Shown here piece by piece: positions 41,532 through 51,749 of a stretch of 64,000 nt of DNA (within the stretch, counting starts at the first letter, position 1; every line of letters begins with the position of its first letter). The position numbers were made by a program, and so were the translations under genes. Under the pieces are notes generated by a model, which did not search any database, was not told where the DNA came from, and was given only the letters and a program-made list of their open reading frames with translations. The stretch is taken from positions 1 to 64,000 of the forward strand of contig DPJA01000009.1 of the NCBI GenBank assembly GCA_003543235.1, written 5' to 3'. The DNA is from Lachnospiraceae bacterium. GTDB lineage: Bacteria; Bacillota; Clostridia; Lachnospirales; Anaerotignaceae.

Positions 41532-41954
41532 TTATGATAAATTGGTGCCGGCAATTTCACGCAGTGCATTTTTTATACTTGTAATTTCATCCATTTTGAA
41601 ATCCTTAAGCACTTGGGCGTTCACTTCGTCTATAATTTCGGTAATAGGTTGTTGTAATGCTTTGCCCTTTTCTGTAATTGTAACTTGCACTTCTCGCCTA
41701 TCTTCTTTATTTATAACACGGTCAATAAGACCTTTTTTCTGCATTCTATCAAGCACACCAGAAATAGTTGATGTTTCAAGGCACAATATCTCAGCTATCT
41801 GCTTAGGCGTTGCATGGGTTTTACCCCACAAACAGCTTAGCACACCATACTGAGAAGGTGTAATATCGTACTTAGTAAGCTTAACACTTAAAAACTGAAA
41901 TACATTATGCTGTGCTGTTGTAAGTAAAAAATTAATACACTCTTTAAGTTCCAT
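41532..41954 (-). CDS. MarR-family transcription regulator
   Basis: 140-residue winged-helix regulator. HTH region ITPSQYGVLSCLWGKTHATPKQIAEILCLETSTISGVLDRMQKKGLIDRV with the wing NKEDRREVQVTITEKG typical of MarR. Ligand unknown. Divergent or separate from its neighbours; no adjacent efflux gene gives a clue. Confidence 0.92.
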   Translation of the reverse strand: MELKECINFLLTTAQHNVFQFLSVKLTKYDITPSQYGVLSCLWGKTHATPKQIAEILCLETSTISGVLDRMQKKGLIDRVINKEDRREVQVTITEKGKALQQPITEIIDEVNAQVLKDFKMDEITSIKNALREIAGTNLS

Positions 41955-42011
41955 AATAATTCCTCTTCCAAATTCGTAATAAATGTATTATATAAAAAAC
42001 GACGACATATG

Positions 42012-42878
42012 TCAATTTTTATATAATATTTTTTTTACCTTTTTACCTCTTTCTTCGCTAAGCTCTTTAAGTACGCTATTCACTTCAGCACCCATAAGCA
42101 AAATTACCGCCATCATATAAAGCCAAACCAGCAAAACAATTATTGCACCTATGGACCCAAACAGAAGGGAATAGTTGCCCATATTTTCAACGTAAAAAGA
42201 AAACCCAGCCGATAATAAAAGCCATAAAAACACAGCCAATGCCGCCCCTGGAAAAGCCTGTGTAAAGCTTACCTTACAGTTAGGTGCAAGTATATATAAT
42301 ATTGTTATTGTAACAAAACAAATTATTGCCATAGCCACAAAACGATTATTAACCCAAGCGTCAATAAATTCTGTTGAAATGCCTACAAATTTAGATGCAA
42401 AAGATAATATACTTCTTCCCGCAATCATAAATGTAAGCGAAGCAAATATGGTAAACACAAAAAGTGCAGTAAACACAATGACAAAAAATATTTTTTTTAT
42501 AAAATGGCGTTCTTTTCCCACCTGATACGCTCTGTTTATTTCATCCATAATTCTTGTAACTGCCCTAATAGGAAAATACACCGTAAAAAACAAGCTCACC
42601 ATAAGTATGTTGGCATTTTTATTTAAACTTACATATACCAAATATCTATTTATTATGTTAATAACATCATGGGGTAAAATTCCAGTAAATACTTTGAAAA
42701 TTGAGTCTGATGATATATTTGCATAACCCAAAAGCGTACTGCCCAAAATAATAATTGGAAAGAACGAAAACATCATATAATAAGCTAAAGCTGCTGCACT
42801 GCTGTCTATATCATCCTTAAAATACCGTTTTACAAGTCTAATTAAAAATTGCACAAATCCCAAATCTAAAAACTTCAT
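42012..42878 (-). CDS. YihY/BrkB-family membrane protein
   Basis: About 288 residues with six helices. Family motifs AAALAYYMMFSFFPIIILGSTLLGY, NRAYQVGKERHFIKK and FGSIGAIIVLLVWLYMMAVILLMGAEVNSVL are clear. Despite the old label ribonuclease BN, these are inner membrane proteins of unknown transport role. ATG 42878 is preferred (AAAGGA upstream); ATG 42905 is the alternative. Confidence 0.9.
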   Translation of the reverse strand: MKFLDLGFVQFLIRLVKRYFKDDIDSSAAALAYYMMFSFFPIIILGSTLLGYANISSDSIFKVFTGILPHDVINIINRYLVYVSLNKNANILMVSLFFTVYFPIRAVTRIMDEINRAYQVGKERHFIKKIFFVIVFTALFVFTIFASLTFMIAGRSILSFASKFVGISTEFIDAWVNNRFVAMAIICFVTITILYILAPNCKVSFTQAFPGAALAVFLWLLLSAGFSFYVENMGNYSLLFGSIGAIIVLLVWLYMMAVILLMGAEVNSVLKELSEERGKKVKKILYKN

Positions 42879-42987
42879 AAAAACACATTCCTTTTTTATC
42901 CGCATCTCTCTATTATAAATTATTACTCTATTTTAAGTTTAATATTCCACTTCCGTAAAAATCTTTGTAATTATCTTACCACAGCAA

Positions 42988-43033
42988 CAAAAAAATATAA
43001 AGAGGAAGACAATTTATAAGCCTTCCTCTTTAA
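42988..43033 (-). terminator. leu operon terminator
   Basis: Minus-strand AAAGAGGAAG pairs perfectly with CTTCCTCTTT around a 13-base loop, followed by ATATTTTTTTG. Ten bases after leuB. Confidence 0.88.
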
Positions 43034-43042
43034 TAAATATAT

Positions 43043-44119
43043 TTAATTTAAAGCTTTTATAATCAATTCGCCCATCTGTTTTGTTCCAATTGCCTGTACA
43101 CCCTTAGTTGCAATATCTGCAGTTCTAAAACCGTCATTTAACACCTTTGTAACTGCAGCTTCAATGGCATTTGCTTCGTCATCAAGCTTAAACGTATAGC
43201 GAAGCATCATAGCCATAGATAATATTGTAGCTATTGGATTTGCTATATTTTGTCCTGCAATATCTGGTGCAGAACCATGAATAGGCTCATACATACCAAA
43301 AGCACCTTCACCAATACTTGCCGATGGAAGCATACCTATAGAACCTGTTATCTGGCTTGCTTCATCCGATAAAATATCTCCAAATATGTTAGATGTAACA
43401 ATAACATCAAAATGCTTAGGATTGCGTACCAACTGCATTGCCGCATTATCCACATACATATGGTCAAGTGTAACCTCTGGATATTCCTTTGCCATATCAA
43501 TTATAGTTTTTCTCCAAAAGCGAGAGCTTTCTAAAACATTGGCTTTATCCACACTTGTAAGACGCTTATCTCTGCTCATTGCCGCCTCAAAGGCAACCTT
43601 TGCAATTCGTCTTATTTCCATCTCACTGTATGCCTCTGTATCATAAGCCTCTGTTCCATACTTGCCATCTCTATAACCACGGTCACCAAAGTATATACCG
43701 CCTGTAAGCTCACGAACAATAAGTATATCAAGGCTGTCACCAACTATTTCTTTTTTTATAGGTGACGCATCGCTTAAAGCATTATGTATTATAGCTGGAC
43801 GAAGATTTGCATAAAGACCAAGATTTTCTCTAAGCCCTAAAAGTGCTCGTTCTGGACGTTGGTCACCTGGTACATTGTCCCACTTTGGTCCACCAACAGC
43901 TCCCAAAATAACTGAATCCGACGCTTTGCATATATCCACAGTTTCTTTAGGCAAGCACTGGCCACAACAGTCAATGGCACAGCCTCCTGCCGCTACCTCT
44001 GTAAAATTGAATTTATGGTCATATTTTTCACCTATCGCCTCAAGTACCTTTAATGCCTCATCCACTATTTCAGGGCCTATGCCATCGCCCTTAATTACCG
44101 CCAAGTTGAAACTTGCCAT
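43043..44119 (-). CDS. leuB: 3-isopropylmalate dehydrogenase
   Basis: 358 residues, NAD-dependent oxidative decarboxylase of leucine synthesis. Motifs: [16 protein letters not shown] at the N-terminus, [16 protein letters not shown] with substrate arginines, [24 protein letters not shown] with the catalytic Lys, and the Asp cluster in [23 protein letters not shown]. Last gene of leuACDB, 39 bases after leuD. Confidence 0.97.
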   Translation of the reverse strand: MASFNLAVIKGDGIGPEIVDEALKVLEAIGEKYDHKFNFTEVAAGGCAIDCCGQCLPKETVDICKASDSVILGAVGGPKWDNVPGDQRPERALLGLRENLGLYANLRPAIIHNALSDASPIKKEIVGDSLDILIVRELTGGIYFGDRGYRDGKYGTEAYDTEAYSEMEIRRIAKVAFEAAMSRDKRLTSVDKANVLESSRFWRKTIIDMAKEYPEVTLDHMYVDNAAMQLVRNPKHFDVIVTSNIFGDILSDEASQITGSIGMLPSASIGEGAFGMYEPIHGSAPDIAGQNIANPIATILSMAMMLRYTFKLDDEANAIEAAVTKVLNDGFRTADIATKGVQAIGTKQMGELIIKALN

Positions 44120-44158
44120 TTGTTTTCCTCCTTTATTGAACCAAAAATATTAGTAAAT

Positions 44159-44653
44159 CTATTTCCCAATTTTACTGCTTGTATATTTAACCAAACCACC
44201 CTCTGCCATTATCTTACGCATAAATTCTGGAAAAGGCTCTGCCTTATAAGTTTTTCCTGTTGTAATATTTGTAATAACACCTGTTGCAAAGTCGACGCTA
44301 ACCTCGTCATCTGCTTTAATATCATTTGCCGCTTGCTCGCACTCTAAAATAGGCAAACCAATGTTTATAGCGTTGCGATAAAAAATACGTGCAAAGGTGG
44401 ATGCAATAACACAGCTTATGCCAGCACATTTAATGGCAAGTGGTGCGTGTTCACGAGATGAACCACAACCAAAATTTTTGGTTGCCACAATAATATCGCC
44501 TTTTTTTGCATTACTAACAAAATCCGCATCAATGTCAATCATGCAATATTTTGCAAGCTCCTCACCGCTAGATACATTAAGGTATCTTGCTGGTATAATT
44601 ACATCAGTATCAACATTATCACCATATTTAAAAACTTTTCCCCTCGCATCCAT
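44159..44653 (-). CDS. leuD: 3-isopropylmalate dehydratase small subunit
   Basis: 164 residues, the swivelling domain of isopropylmalate isomerase. [14 protein letters not shown] and [18 protein letters not shown] are signature motifs, the latter carrying substrate-binding residues; [12 protein letters not shown] follows. Start overlaps leuC stop by one base, so the two subunits are translationally coupled. Confidence 0.97.
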   Translation of the reverse strand: MDARGKVFKYGDNVDTDVIIPARYLNVSSGEELAKYCMIDIDADFVSNAKKGDIIVATKNFGCGSSREHAPLAIKCAGISCVIASTFARIFYRNAINIGLPILECEQAANDIKADDEVSVDFATGVITNITTGKTYKAEPFPEFMRKIMAEGGLVKYTSSKIGK

Positions 44654-45933
44654 TAGTTCATACCTCCTGTTATTTTTTCTGGGTCTGCTATATATCCTGC
44701 CAAGGCTGATGCCGCCGCAACAGCCGGGCTTGCAAGGTAAACTTCACTTTCAATATGTCCCATTCTTCCAACAAAGTTACGGTTAGTTGTGGAAATTGCT
44801 CTCTCTCCTTCAGCAAGTATTCCCATATGTCCGCCAAGGCATGGTCCGCAGGTAGGTGTAGAAAAAATCGCACCAGCCTTAACAATATCCTCTACATAGC
44901 CAAGCTTAATACAATCCAAGTAAATCTGCTGTGTTGCAGGAATTACAATGGTTCTTACTCGTTTGTTTACCTTTTTGCCTCTCAAAATATCTGCAGTAAT
45001 CTTCATGTCCTCCAAACGACCGTTTGTACATGAACCAATAACCGCTTGGTCAATAACCACTTTTTGTGCTTCTGCTTCATCAATTGTTCTTGTGTTATCA
45101 GGCAAATGTGGAAAGGATATTGTAGGACGTAATGTGCTTAAATCTATTGTAATTGTCTGCTCATATTCTGCGTCTTCATCAGCTTCATAAACCTTAAATT
45201 CCTTTGTTGTATGTTCTTTTTCATATGCAATTGTTTTTTCATCCACAGGGAAGATACCATTTTTTGCACCTGCTTCAATTGCCATATTTGCCATAGAAAA
45301 TCTGTCATCCATGGAAAGATAGCTTATACCATCACCAACAAACTCCATGGATTTGTATAACGCACCATCAACACCAATTTTACCAATTATGTGTAAAATA
45401 ACATCCTTGCCGCTAATCCATTTTGCTGGCTTGCCTGTAAGCACAAATTTAATTGCACTTGGCACCTTAAACCAAGCCTCACCTGTAGCCATACCAATTG
45501 CCATATCCGTGCTGCCAACACCTGTTGAAAAAGCTCCTAATGCACCATATGTACACGTATGGCTGTCTGCTCCTATAATAACCTCGCCTGGTGCAACAAT
45601 ACCTTTTTCAGGAAGAAGTGCGTGTTCGATACCCATTTCACCAACATCATAAAAATGCTTAATATCCTTCTCCCAAGCAAACTCTCGGCTGCACTTACAC
45701 TGCTGTGCCGCTTTAATATCCTTGTTTGGTGTAAAATGGTCTAACACTATAACTACCTTTTCTTTATCAAAAACCTCTGTTGCACCTGTTTTTTTAAATT
45801 CTGGTATCGCTACTGCTGTTGTAATGTCGTTACCCATAACTATATCCAGTTTTGCCTGTATAAGCTGACCTGCCTTAACGCTTTCAACACCTGCGTGTGC
45901 CGCCAATATTTTTTGTGTCATTGTCATTCCCAT
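44653..45933 (-). CDS. leuC: 3-isopropylmalate dehydratase large subunit
   Basis: 426 residues, aconitase-fold catalytic subunit. 4Fe-4S cysteines are at VIGSCTNGR and [34 protein letters not shown] marks the active site. The length matches the LeuC2 (archaeal/Clostridial) subfamily, shorter than the 466-residue enteric type, consistent with a separate LeuD of 164 residues. AAGGAGG precedes ATG 45933. Confidence 0.97.
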   Translation of the reverse strand: MGMTMTQKILAAHAGVESVKAGQLIQAKLDIVMGNDITTAVAIPEFKKTGATEVFDKEKVVIVLDHFTPNKDIKAAQQCKCSREFAWEKDIKHFYDVGEMGIEHALLPEKGIVAPGEVIIGADSHTCTYGALGAFSTGVGSTDMAIGMATGEAWFKVPSAIKFVLTGKPAKWISGKDVILHIIGKIGVDGALYKSMEFVGDGISYLSMDDRFSMANMAIEAGAKNGIFPVDEKTIAYEKEHTTKEFKVYEADEDAEYEQTITIDLSTLRPTISFPHLPDNTRTIDEAEAQKVVIDQAVIGSCTNGRLEDMKITADILRGKKVNKRVRTIVIPATQQIYLDCIKLGYVEDIVKAGAIFSTPTCGPCLGGHMGILAEGERAISTTNRNFVGRMGHIESEVYLASPAVAAASALAGYIADPEKITGGMN

Positions 45934-46030
45934 TTTATTTTTCCTCCTTATTGCTTAGAACTAATCCCAACATGGCTAATCTTAATAAACAAAGTGTAGG
46001 TTTTCATTGGTGCAAACCCAATATCTTTAA

Positions 46031-47686
46031 TTATTCTATAATTTTGTTTACTGCACTTACAATTGCCCTAAGTGATGATTTTATAATATTGCTTGATGTT
46101 CCTGCACCAAAACCAATTTTACCATTGCAGTCAGAAATCTGCACGTATGAAATAGCTCTTGCCTTTGTGCCATACTCCATTGAATGTTCACGGTAATCAT
46201 TAATCTCAAGTTTAACCTTAAAGTGCTTTTCCAATGCATGGGTAAAGGCATCAATAATACCGTTACCGTTACCACACACAGTTATAGGTTCACCATAATA
46301 AGTAATTTCTGCTTCAATAGCAACCTCATCACCCTCGCCTGTATTTACTTCTTTATATTTTTCTATAGAAATAGGGCTTCTCCCATCAACATAATTATCG
46401 AAGAAAACATCCTTTATTGCACTTGGAGCAATATCCTTGTGGCTTGAGTCTGAAAGCTTTGTAATAACAAGACTGAAATCCTGTTGAAACGCTCTTGGCA
46501 AGAACAAACCATATGACTGTTCCAATACAAAAGCTACTCCACCCTTGCCCGACTGACTGTTAATTCTAACAATAGGGTCATAGCTTCTTCCAACATCCTT
46601 AGGGTCAATTGCAAGATAAGGCACTTCCCAACGGTCTGGATGTTCTTTCATTTTTTCCATACCTTTTCTTATAGCATCTTGGTGTGAACCTGAAAAAGCT
46701 GTATAAACCAAAGCACCTGCATATGGGTGTCTTGGGTGTACTTCAAGTCTTGTTGTTCTTTGATATATTTCCACCGCTGAATCAATATCGCTAAAATCCA
46801 GCTCTGGGTCAATTCCCTGTGAAAAAATATTCATTGCAACCGCCATAATGTCGGTGTTTCCTGTTCTTTCGCCGTTGCCAAACAAAGTTCCCTCAACCCT
46901 GTCTGCACCTGCCATAATTGCAAGCTCTGTTGCAGCCACCGCTGTACCTCTGTCGTTATGTGCATGAAGGCTTATAATGAGATTTTCTCTGTTTTTAAGC
47001 TTTTCGCACTGATATTCAATCTGGTCAGCATAAACATTTGCTGTTGCCATTTCCACCGTTGATGGAAGATTGATAATAAGCTTCTTTTGGGCTGTTGGCT
47101 TAATGACATCAATTACAGCATTACAAATATCCACGGCATAATCCATTTCTGTTCCCGTAAAACTTTCTGGTGAATACTGAAAAAAGAAATCAGTTTCAGG
47201 TATTTTTTCTGCTTCAGAAATCAAAAGCTTTGCACCCTCAACTGCAAGCTCTGTTGTCTGCTCCATGCTGTTACCAAAAACAACATCTCTTTGCAACGTT
47301 GAGGTTGAATTATAAAGATGAACTATTGCTTTTTTTGCACCCTTTAATGCCCTAAAAGTTTTTTTAATAATTTCTGGTCGGCTTTGTGTAAGCACCTGCA
47401 CTACAACATCATCTGGAATTAAATTTTCATCAATAAGTTTTCTTGCAAACTCAAATTCTGTATCACTTGCCGCTGGAAAGCCAATTTCAATCTCTTTAAA
47501 GCCTGTTTTAACCAAGAAATTGAAAAACTCCATTTTTTCATCAAGGCTCATAGGTATTTCAAGGCTTTGGTTTCCATCTCTAAGGTCTACACTGCACCAA
47601 ATAGGTGCTTTTGTAATTACGGCATTTGGCCACTTTCTGTTAGGCATATTCATCGTTGGATATGGACGATATTTTGTATAATTCAT
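46031..47686 (-). CDS. leuA: 2-isopropylmalate synthase (long, LeuA2 type)
   Basis: 551 residues. HMGL-like TIM barrel with metal motifs WCSVDLRDGNQSLEIPM and SLHAHNDRGTAVAA; C-terminal regulatory LeuA dimer domain (about 420-551) with VCGNGNGIIDAFTHALEK that mediates leucine feedback inhibition. Starts with YTKYRPYPT, as in the fungal-like LeuA2 group. ATG 47686 follows AAAAGGAG. First gene after the T-box; condenses acetyl-CoA with 2-oxoisovalerate. Confidence 0.97.
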   Translation of the reverse strand: MNYTKYRPYPTMNMPNRKWPNAVITKAPIWCSVDLRDGNQSLEIPMSLDEKMEFFNFLVKTGFKEIEIGFPAASDTEFEFARKLIDENLIPDDVVVQVLTQSRPEIIKKTFRALKGAKKAIVHLYNSTSTLQRDVVFGNSMEQTTELAVEGAKLLISEAEKIPETDFFFQYSPESFTGTEMDYAVDICNAVIDVIKPTAQKKLIINLPSTVEMATANVYADQIEYQCEKLKNRENLIISLHAHNDRGTAVAATELAIMAGADRVEGTLFGNGERTGNTDIMAVAMNIFSQGIDPELDFSDIDSAVEIYQRTTRLEVHPRHPYAGALVYTAFSGSHQDAIRKGMEKMKEHPDRWEVPYLAIDPKDVGRSYDPIVRINSQSGKGGVAFVLEQSYGLFLPRAFQQDFSLVITKLSDSSHKDIAPSAIKDVFFDNYVDGRSPISIEKYKEVNTGEGDEVAIEAEITYYGEPITVCGNGNGIIDAFTHALEKHFKVKLEINDYREHSMEYGTKARAISYVQISDCNGKIGFGAGTSSNIIKSSLRAIVSAVNKIIE

Positions 47687-47743
47687 AATAATTTTGCTCC
47701 TTTTTATTTGTTTTTTATTCTGTTTATTCAAATTTGAAATAAA

Positions 47744-48050
47744 AAAAGCCCTTCATCTCCTATAATAGAGACGAAGGGCATAAACTCCGTGGTACCACTC
47801 TCATTTGTTCCCAAAGGAACACACTCAATACGGATACGAGCAGTAATGATTAGAAATAATCCTGCTGAATATCCTGTCATTATAACGGTTGACCTCCGAT
47901 TCCACCTATTAACATACCAAAACGGTTGTTTTTTCAGCAAATCACTCCAAGGCGAGTTCAATTTCTCTCATATTACTGCCTCGCACCACACGGCAGCTCT
48001 CTGAAAATTTCAAGAAACTTACTATTCCTCTTCACAGTGTTATCAAAGCT
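47744..48050 (-). ncRNA. T-box riboswitch (leucine) controlling leuACDB
   Basis: About 300-nt 5' leader on the minus strand. Stem I begins near GAAGAGGAATAGTAAG; the specifier loop contains GAACTC (complement of 47954-47959), giving codon CUC, leucine. The T-box core GAGAGTGGTACCACGG (about 47787-47802) can pair with the uncharged tRNA end and form the antiterminator; downstream AAGCCCTTCATCTCC / GAGACGAAGGGC pairs form the terminator followed by TTTTTTT (about 47740-47780). Low charged tRNA-Leu turns the operon on. Confidence 0.93.
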
Positions 48051-48071
48051 ATTCAGTTGATGTTGAAAATT

Positions 48072-48100
48072 AGTTTATCACACTTACTCTATGTTGTCAA
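48072..48100 (-). promoter_or_regulatory. Promoter of the leu operon/T-box
   Basis: -35 TTGACA (complement of 48095-48100), 17 bases, -10 TAAACT (complement of 48072-48077). Transcription should start near 48065, just before the T-box stem I. Confidence 0.85.
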
Positions 48101-48295
48101 CGCTGAATTTCATTAATTTTTTACGACATATTTTTCTGTAGGACAAAAATTTTCACTTATTTTGCACACTATTTTTTTGTGTAAAATACATTTTTATACT
48201 TACAATAATAAATTATTGTAGTATAATTGAGCCTGTACGGTTAAAAACTTATTGAGTTGTGTATAAATATACCCAATGTACTTAGGAGGATTAAA

Positions 48296-49390
48296 ATGGC
48301 TTACGTTAATATTCAGTACGAAACTATGAAAAAATTTAGCAATCATGTATTTTCTAAATTTGGCTTTACAGATGATGAAAGCAAAATAATTACCGACGTT
48401 TTGCTTATGAGCGATATGTTCGGCATTGAATCTCATGGTGTTCAAAGGATGGTACGTTATTACAACACCATAAAAAATGGAAGATTGCATATGGACAGCA
48501 AGTTGGAAATAATTCACGAAACGCCAATAAGTGCCGTTATTGATAATAATTCTGGCATGGGTCAATTAGTTGGTCACTATGCCATGAGCAAAGCTATTGA
48601 AAAGGCTAAAACAAGCGGTGTTGGTTTTGTTTCTGTACGTAATTCCAACCACTATGGCATTGCAGGATATTATGCAAAAATGGCGTGCGATGAGGGCTTA
48701 ATTGGCATTTCCACAACCAACAGCGAGGCTATTATGGTTCCTACATATGGTCGTATGGCTATGCTTGGTTCAAACCCAATTGCTATCTCTATGCCTGCTG
48801 AACCATACGACTTTTTATTTGATGCTTCCACCACCGTTGTAACCCGTGGCAAGGTTGAAGTTTATAATAAAAAAGGCGAACCTCTTCCTGAAGGCTGGAC
48901 ACTAAATGCAGCTGGTCATAACAGCACCGATGCAGCTGATATTCTTAAAAATATTAATGAAAAAAATGGTGGCGGTATTCTCCCACTTGGTGGCTCAACC
49001 GAAAAACTTGGCGGTCATAAAGGCTATGGCTATGGCATGATAGCAGAAATTTTTTCCTCTATTCTTTCAATGGGTCTTACCTCAAACCACACAAACATTG
49101 GCTCTACAGGCGGAACTTGCCACAGCTTTATAGCTATAAATCCTAACCTTTTTGGTGACCCAGAGTCAATTAAAGCTCATTTCAGCTCATATTTAGAAGA
49201 ACTTCGCCAATCACCAAAGGCAGACGGACAGACCAGAATTTATACCCACGGTGAAAAAGAAATTGAGGCATATGCAGTTCGTCTTAAAGAAGGCATACCA
49301 GTAAACGAAAATACAATTAAAGAAATGAAAGAAATCTGTAGCGAATATGAAATTGATATGGAAAGCTTTTTAGGTAAGTTAGATATTTAA
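48296..49390 (+). CDS. Ldh-family (malate/L-sulfolactate/ureidoglycolate-type) oxidoreductase
   Basis: 364-residue NAD(P)-dependent dehydrogenase of the type-2 malate/lactate dehydrogenase family. Motifs: DMFGIESHGVQRM with the catalytic His, VSVRNSNHYGIAGYYAKMA, LGSNPIAISMPA, TRGKVEVYNKKGEPLPEGW and GHKGYGYGM. Substrate may be malate, sulfolactate or ureidoglycolate; motifs do not decide. ATG 48296 follows TAGGAGG. Divergent from leu operon. Confidence 0.92.
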   Translation: MAYVNIQYETMKKFSNHVFSKFGFTDDESKIITDVLLMSDMFGIESHGVQRMVRYYNTIKNGRLHMDSKLEIIHETPISAVIDNNSGMGQLVGHYAMSKAIEKAKTSGVGFVSVRNSNHYGIAGYYAKMACDEGLIGISTTNSEAIMVPTYGRMAMLGSNPIAISMPAEPYDFLFDASTTVVTRGKVEVYNKKGEPLPEGWTLNAAGHNSTDAADILKNINEKNGGGILPLGGSTEKLGGHKGYGYGMIAEIFSSILSMGLTSNHTNIGSTGGTCHSFIAINPNLFGDPESIKAHFSSYLEELRQSPKADGQTRIYTHGEKEIEAYAVRLKEGIPVNENTIKEMKEICSEYEIDMESFLGKLDI

Positions 49391-49531
49391 AGAATATCAT
49401 TTTATTTTAGTTCTAACTGAAAATATGTCAGTATGTTTTTGGTTTTTTGACTATGCCAAGCCAATATTGTAACACCTTTATCTCTTGCGTCATAATATAA
49501 AACTGCAACCAACCTTTAGGGGGTTATAAAA

Positions 49532-49849
49532 TTGACACAGAACTACCAGGATTACTATATGGCTTTTGGCTGTCAAAGGCAAAGAAACACCGACAGATGT
49601 GGGTGTGAATGTGAAAACACCCGTGAGTGCAAGCGTGTAGACCCATGTGATTTAACACCCGACGATTTTTGTTATGAAGTGTTAGAATGCAACGACTGCG
49701 TTATAGATCATGTTGGCCTTGCACAAGCCTACATTCCTTACCAGACAGATTTCATAACATTTTCGCAAGAGGAAAGCCTTGCCTGTGGCACAATTTTTCC
49801 TCAGCTTTCAATTCCGTATACCCGAAACAGATGTCCAGGAAGGAGGTAG
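49532..49849 (+). CDS. cotJA: Spore coat associated protein CotJA-like
   Basis: 105 residues from TTG 49532 (AGGGGG upstream). Cys-rich N-terminal extension (CGCECENTRECKRVDPC) precedes the CotJA domain VGLAQAYIPYQ...FSQEESLACGTIFPQLSIPY. In Bacillus the cotJABC operon encodes inner spore-coat proteins. The Cys-rich extension is longer than the Bacillus protein. Followed by cotJB. Confidence 0.88.
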   Translation: MTQNYQDYYMAFGCQRQRNTDRCGCECENTRECKRVDPCDLTPDDFCYEVLECNDCVIDHVGLAQAYIPYQTDFITFSQEESLACGTIFPQLSIPYTRNRCPGRR

Positions 49850-49853
49850 CTTA

Positions 49854-50138
49854 ATGGAAAGAGAATGTCTTTTAAAAACACTTACAGAGCTGGATTTTAT
49901 GGCAACAGATTTAGCACTTTATCTTAACACACATCCAATGCACGAAGAGGCTATTGGTATGTATAATAAAATTATTAAAGCTGCCGATACTGTTCGTGGC
50001 AAGTATGAAAAAGTTGTCGGCCCTGTATGTGGCAGCAGAAGTATTAACCGTTGTGAAGATAAATGGCAGTGGGACGATAACCCATGGCCATGGCAATGTT
50101 GTTTCAATTTTGAATCCCCTAAAGAGAGGTGTAACTAA
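49854..50138 (+). CDS. cotJB: Spore coat protein CotJB
   Basis: 94 residues from ATG 49854 with AAGGAGG. CotJB motifs LTELDFMATDLALYLNTHP and the Trp-rich KWQWDDNPWPWQ near the end. Forms the middle gene of the cotJ operon; two bases separate its stop from the next ATG. Confidence 0.92.
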   Translation: MERECLLKTLTELDFMATDLALYLNTHPMHEEAIGMYNKIIKAADTVRGKYEKVVGPVCGSRSINRCEDKWQWDDNPWPWQCCFNFESPKERCN

Positions 50139-50255
50139 ATGTGGATTTATGAAAAAAAGCTTGAATTTCCTGTTAAAATCAAAACTCCAGATGCCCGTCT
50201 TGCTAAAATTATGATAGAACAGTATGGTGGTGCATATGGCAATAAGATATGTTAA
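50139..50255 (+). pseudogene. cotJC: Truncated cotJC (first 38 codons)
   Basis: Reads MWIYEKKLEFPVKIKTPDARL, then AKIMIEQYGGAYG, the conserved N-terminus of CotJC (a Mn-catalase-family coat protein normally about 190 residues), then stops at 50253-50255. The region after it is the terminator of the leftward ABC operon, not the rest of cotJC. So about four fifths of the gene, including all metal ligands, is gone. Good ribosome site (AGAGAGGTG) remains. Confidence 0.85.
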
Positions 50256-50289
50256 AAAACGGCCATGGCATATACTAGCCACAGCCGTT
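50253..50289 (-). terminator. Terminator of the amino-acid ABC operon
   Basis: Minus-strand AACGGCTGTGGC pairs with GCCATGGCCGTT (with wobbles) around eight bases and TTTTTTAA follows. The U-tract coincides with the cotJC stop codon, marking the breakpoint of the truncated gene. Confidence 0.82.
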
Positions 50290-50293
50290 ACTA

Positions 50294-51016
50294 TTAGTCC
50301 CTTATTACGCTTTTGTATTCCTCTGAGGTCATTTCTCTTGTTATTTTCCCATGCTCAATAAAAAGCACTCTGTCAGATACATCCCTAACAAACTTTTCAT
50401 CATGGCTTATTATAAGTATTCCTATGCCTTTTTCTCTTGCAAGGCTTCTTATAATCTTAACCATCTCCACTACCAATGCCGAATCCAGTGCCGCTGTAGG
50501 CTCATCAAAACACAAAAGCTTAGGCTTTGTAACACAGCTTCTTGCAATGGCAACCCTCTGTTTCTGACCACCACTAAGCTGTGATGGCTTGCTATCTATC
50601 TTTTCACCAAGACCAAGGCTTTCAAGCATTTTAACCGCTTCTTCATTAGCCTCAGTTGGCATCACCTTGTAAACATCTGTAAGAGCAAGGGTTACGTTTT
50701 CCAGCACCGTCATGTGAGGAAAAAGATGATATGACTGAAAAACCATTCCCAGTTCATGGCGAATAATTGCCAGCTCATTTTTAGTGGCATAGGTTGTAAT
50801 GCCGTTTTCAGTTTTGCATATGTATTTATTATTTATGGCTATACTGCCTCTATCACATTTTTCAAGACCTGTAATACAACGCAATACTGTTGTTTTGCCA
50901 GCACCGCTTTGCCCAACCAATGACACAACCTCGCCACATTCAACATTAATGCTTATATCATTAAGGACAATTGTATCGTTGAAAGCTTTAAAAAGCCCTT
51001 CTGCTTGTAACAACAT
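50294..51016 (-). CDS. Polar amino acid ABC transporter ATP-binding protein
   Basis: 240 residues. Walker A GQSGAGKTT, signature LSGGQKQRVAIAR, Walker B LLCFDEPTAALD and the GMVFQSYHLFPHMTVLENV motif of the HisP/GlnQ (PAAT) group. Couples ATP hydrolysis to uptake with the permease and binding protein. ATG 51016 with AGGTGA; a GTG at 51025 overlaps that site. Last gene of the operon. Confidence 0.95.
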   Translation of the reverse strand: MLLQAEGLFKAFNDTIVLNDISINVECGEVVSLVGQSGAGKTTVLRCITGLEKCDRGSIAINNKYICKTENGITTYATKNELAIIRHELGMVFQSYHLFPHMTVLENVTLALTDVYKVMPTEANEEAVKMLESLGLGEKIDSKPSQLSGGQKQRVAIARSCVTKPKLLCFDEPTAALDSALVVEMVKIIRSLAREKGIGILIISHDEKFVRDVSDRVLFIEHGKITREMTSEEYKSVIRD

Positions 51017-51025
51017 ATTTTTCAC

Positions 51026-51655
51026 CTACTCTTCGTAATTAACCTTTCTCTCTACACTCTCAAACACCTTGGTAATTATGTATGTAAGCACCAAATATAC
51101 GCCACCTGCAATTAAATATGGCACCAGCGTTGCATCTCTTACTGCTATACCCTTTGCATATTTCAAAATATCGCTTTGACCAACTGCATACACCAAAGAT
51201 GTATCTTTTACAAGAGTGATAACTTCATTTCCTATTGATGGAAGTGTGCGTTTTATTACCTGTGGCAAAATAATTTTTAAATTAATCTGTATTGACGAAA
51301 AACCCAGTATACTTGCAGCCTCACTTTGCCCTTTTTCTATGGATTGAATTCCCGAACGGAAAATTTCACCAAAATAAGCGGAATAGTTAAGTGCAAAAGC
51401 AAAAACTATTGAATTAAATCTTCCAAATTTTATGCCTATGCTTGCCAAACCAAAAAATACAAACATAATTTGAAGTAATAGCGGTGTACCTCTAAGTACC
51501 CAAATATAAATTTCTGTAACCTTACTTACTGTCTTAATTTTGGAAAGTCTTAAACATGACACCAAAATGCCAAGTGGCAGTGATATTATAAGTGAAACCA
51601 AAAACACCCCTACCGTTAAGCCTAATCCATCTAAAATTTGAACAAGATAACCCAT
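51026..51655 (-). CDS. Polar amino acid ABC transporter permease
   Basis: 209-residue HisM/GlnP-type permease with about five helices: TVGVFLVSLIISLPLGILVSCLRLS, LRGTPLLLQIMFVFFGL and the EAA motif EAASILGFSSIQINLKIILPQ. Between binding protein and ATPase genes. Confidence 0.94.
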   Translation of the reverse strand: MGYLVQILDGLGLTVGVFLVSLIISLPLGILVSCLRLSKIKTVSKVTEIYIWVLRGTPLLLQIMFVFFGLASIGIKFGRFNSIVFAFALNYSAYFGEIFRSGIQSIEKGQSEAASILGFSSIQINLKIILPQVIKRTLPSIGNEVITLVKDTSLVYAVGQSDILKYAKGIAVRDATLVPYLIAGGVYLVLTYIITKVFESVERKVNYEE

Positions 51656-51749
51656 AGCTTTTTCCCCTCTGAACTACATTCCCTAATACGCAAATTTAGC
51701 CGCCAAATATTTTGGCAGCCAAATTCAATTATATTCTGTTATCGTTTAT

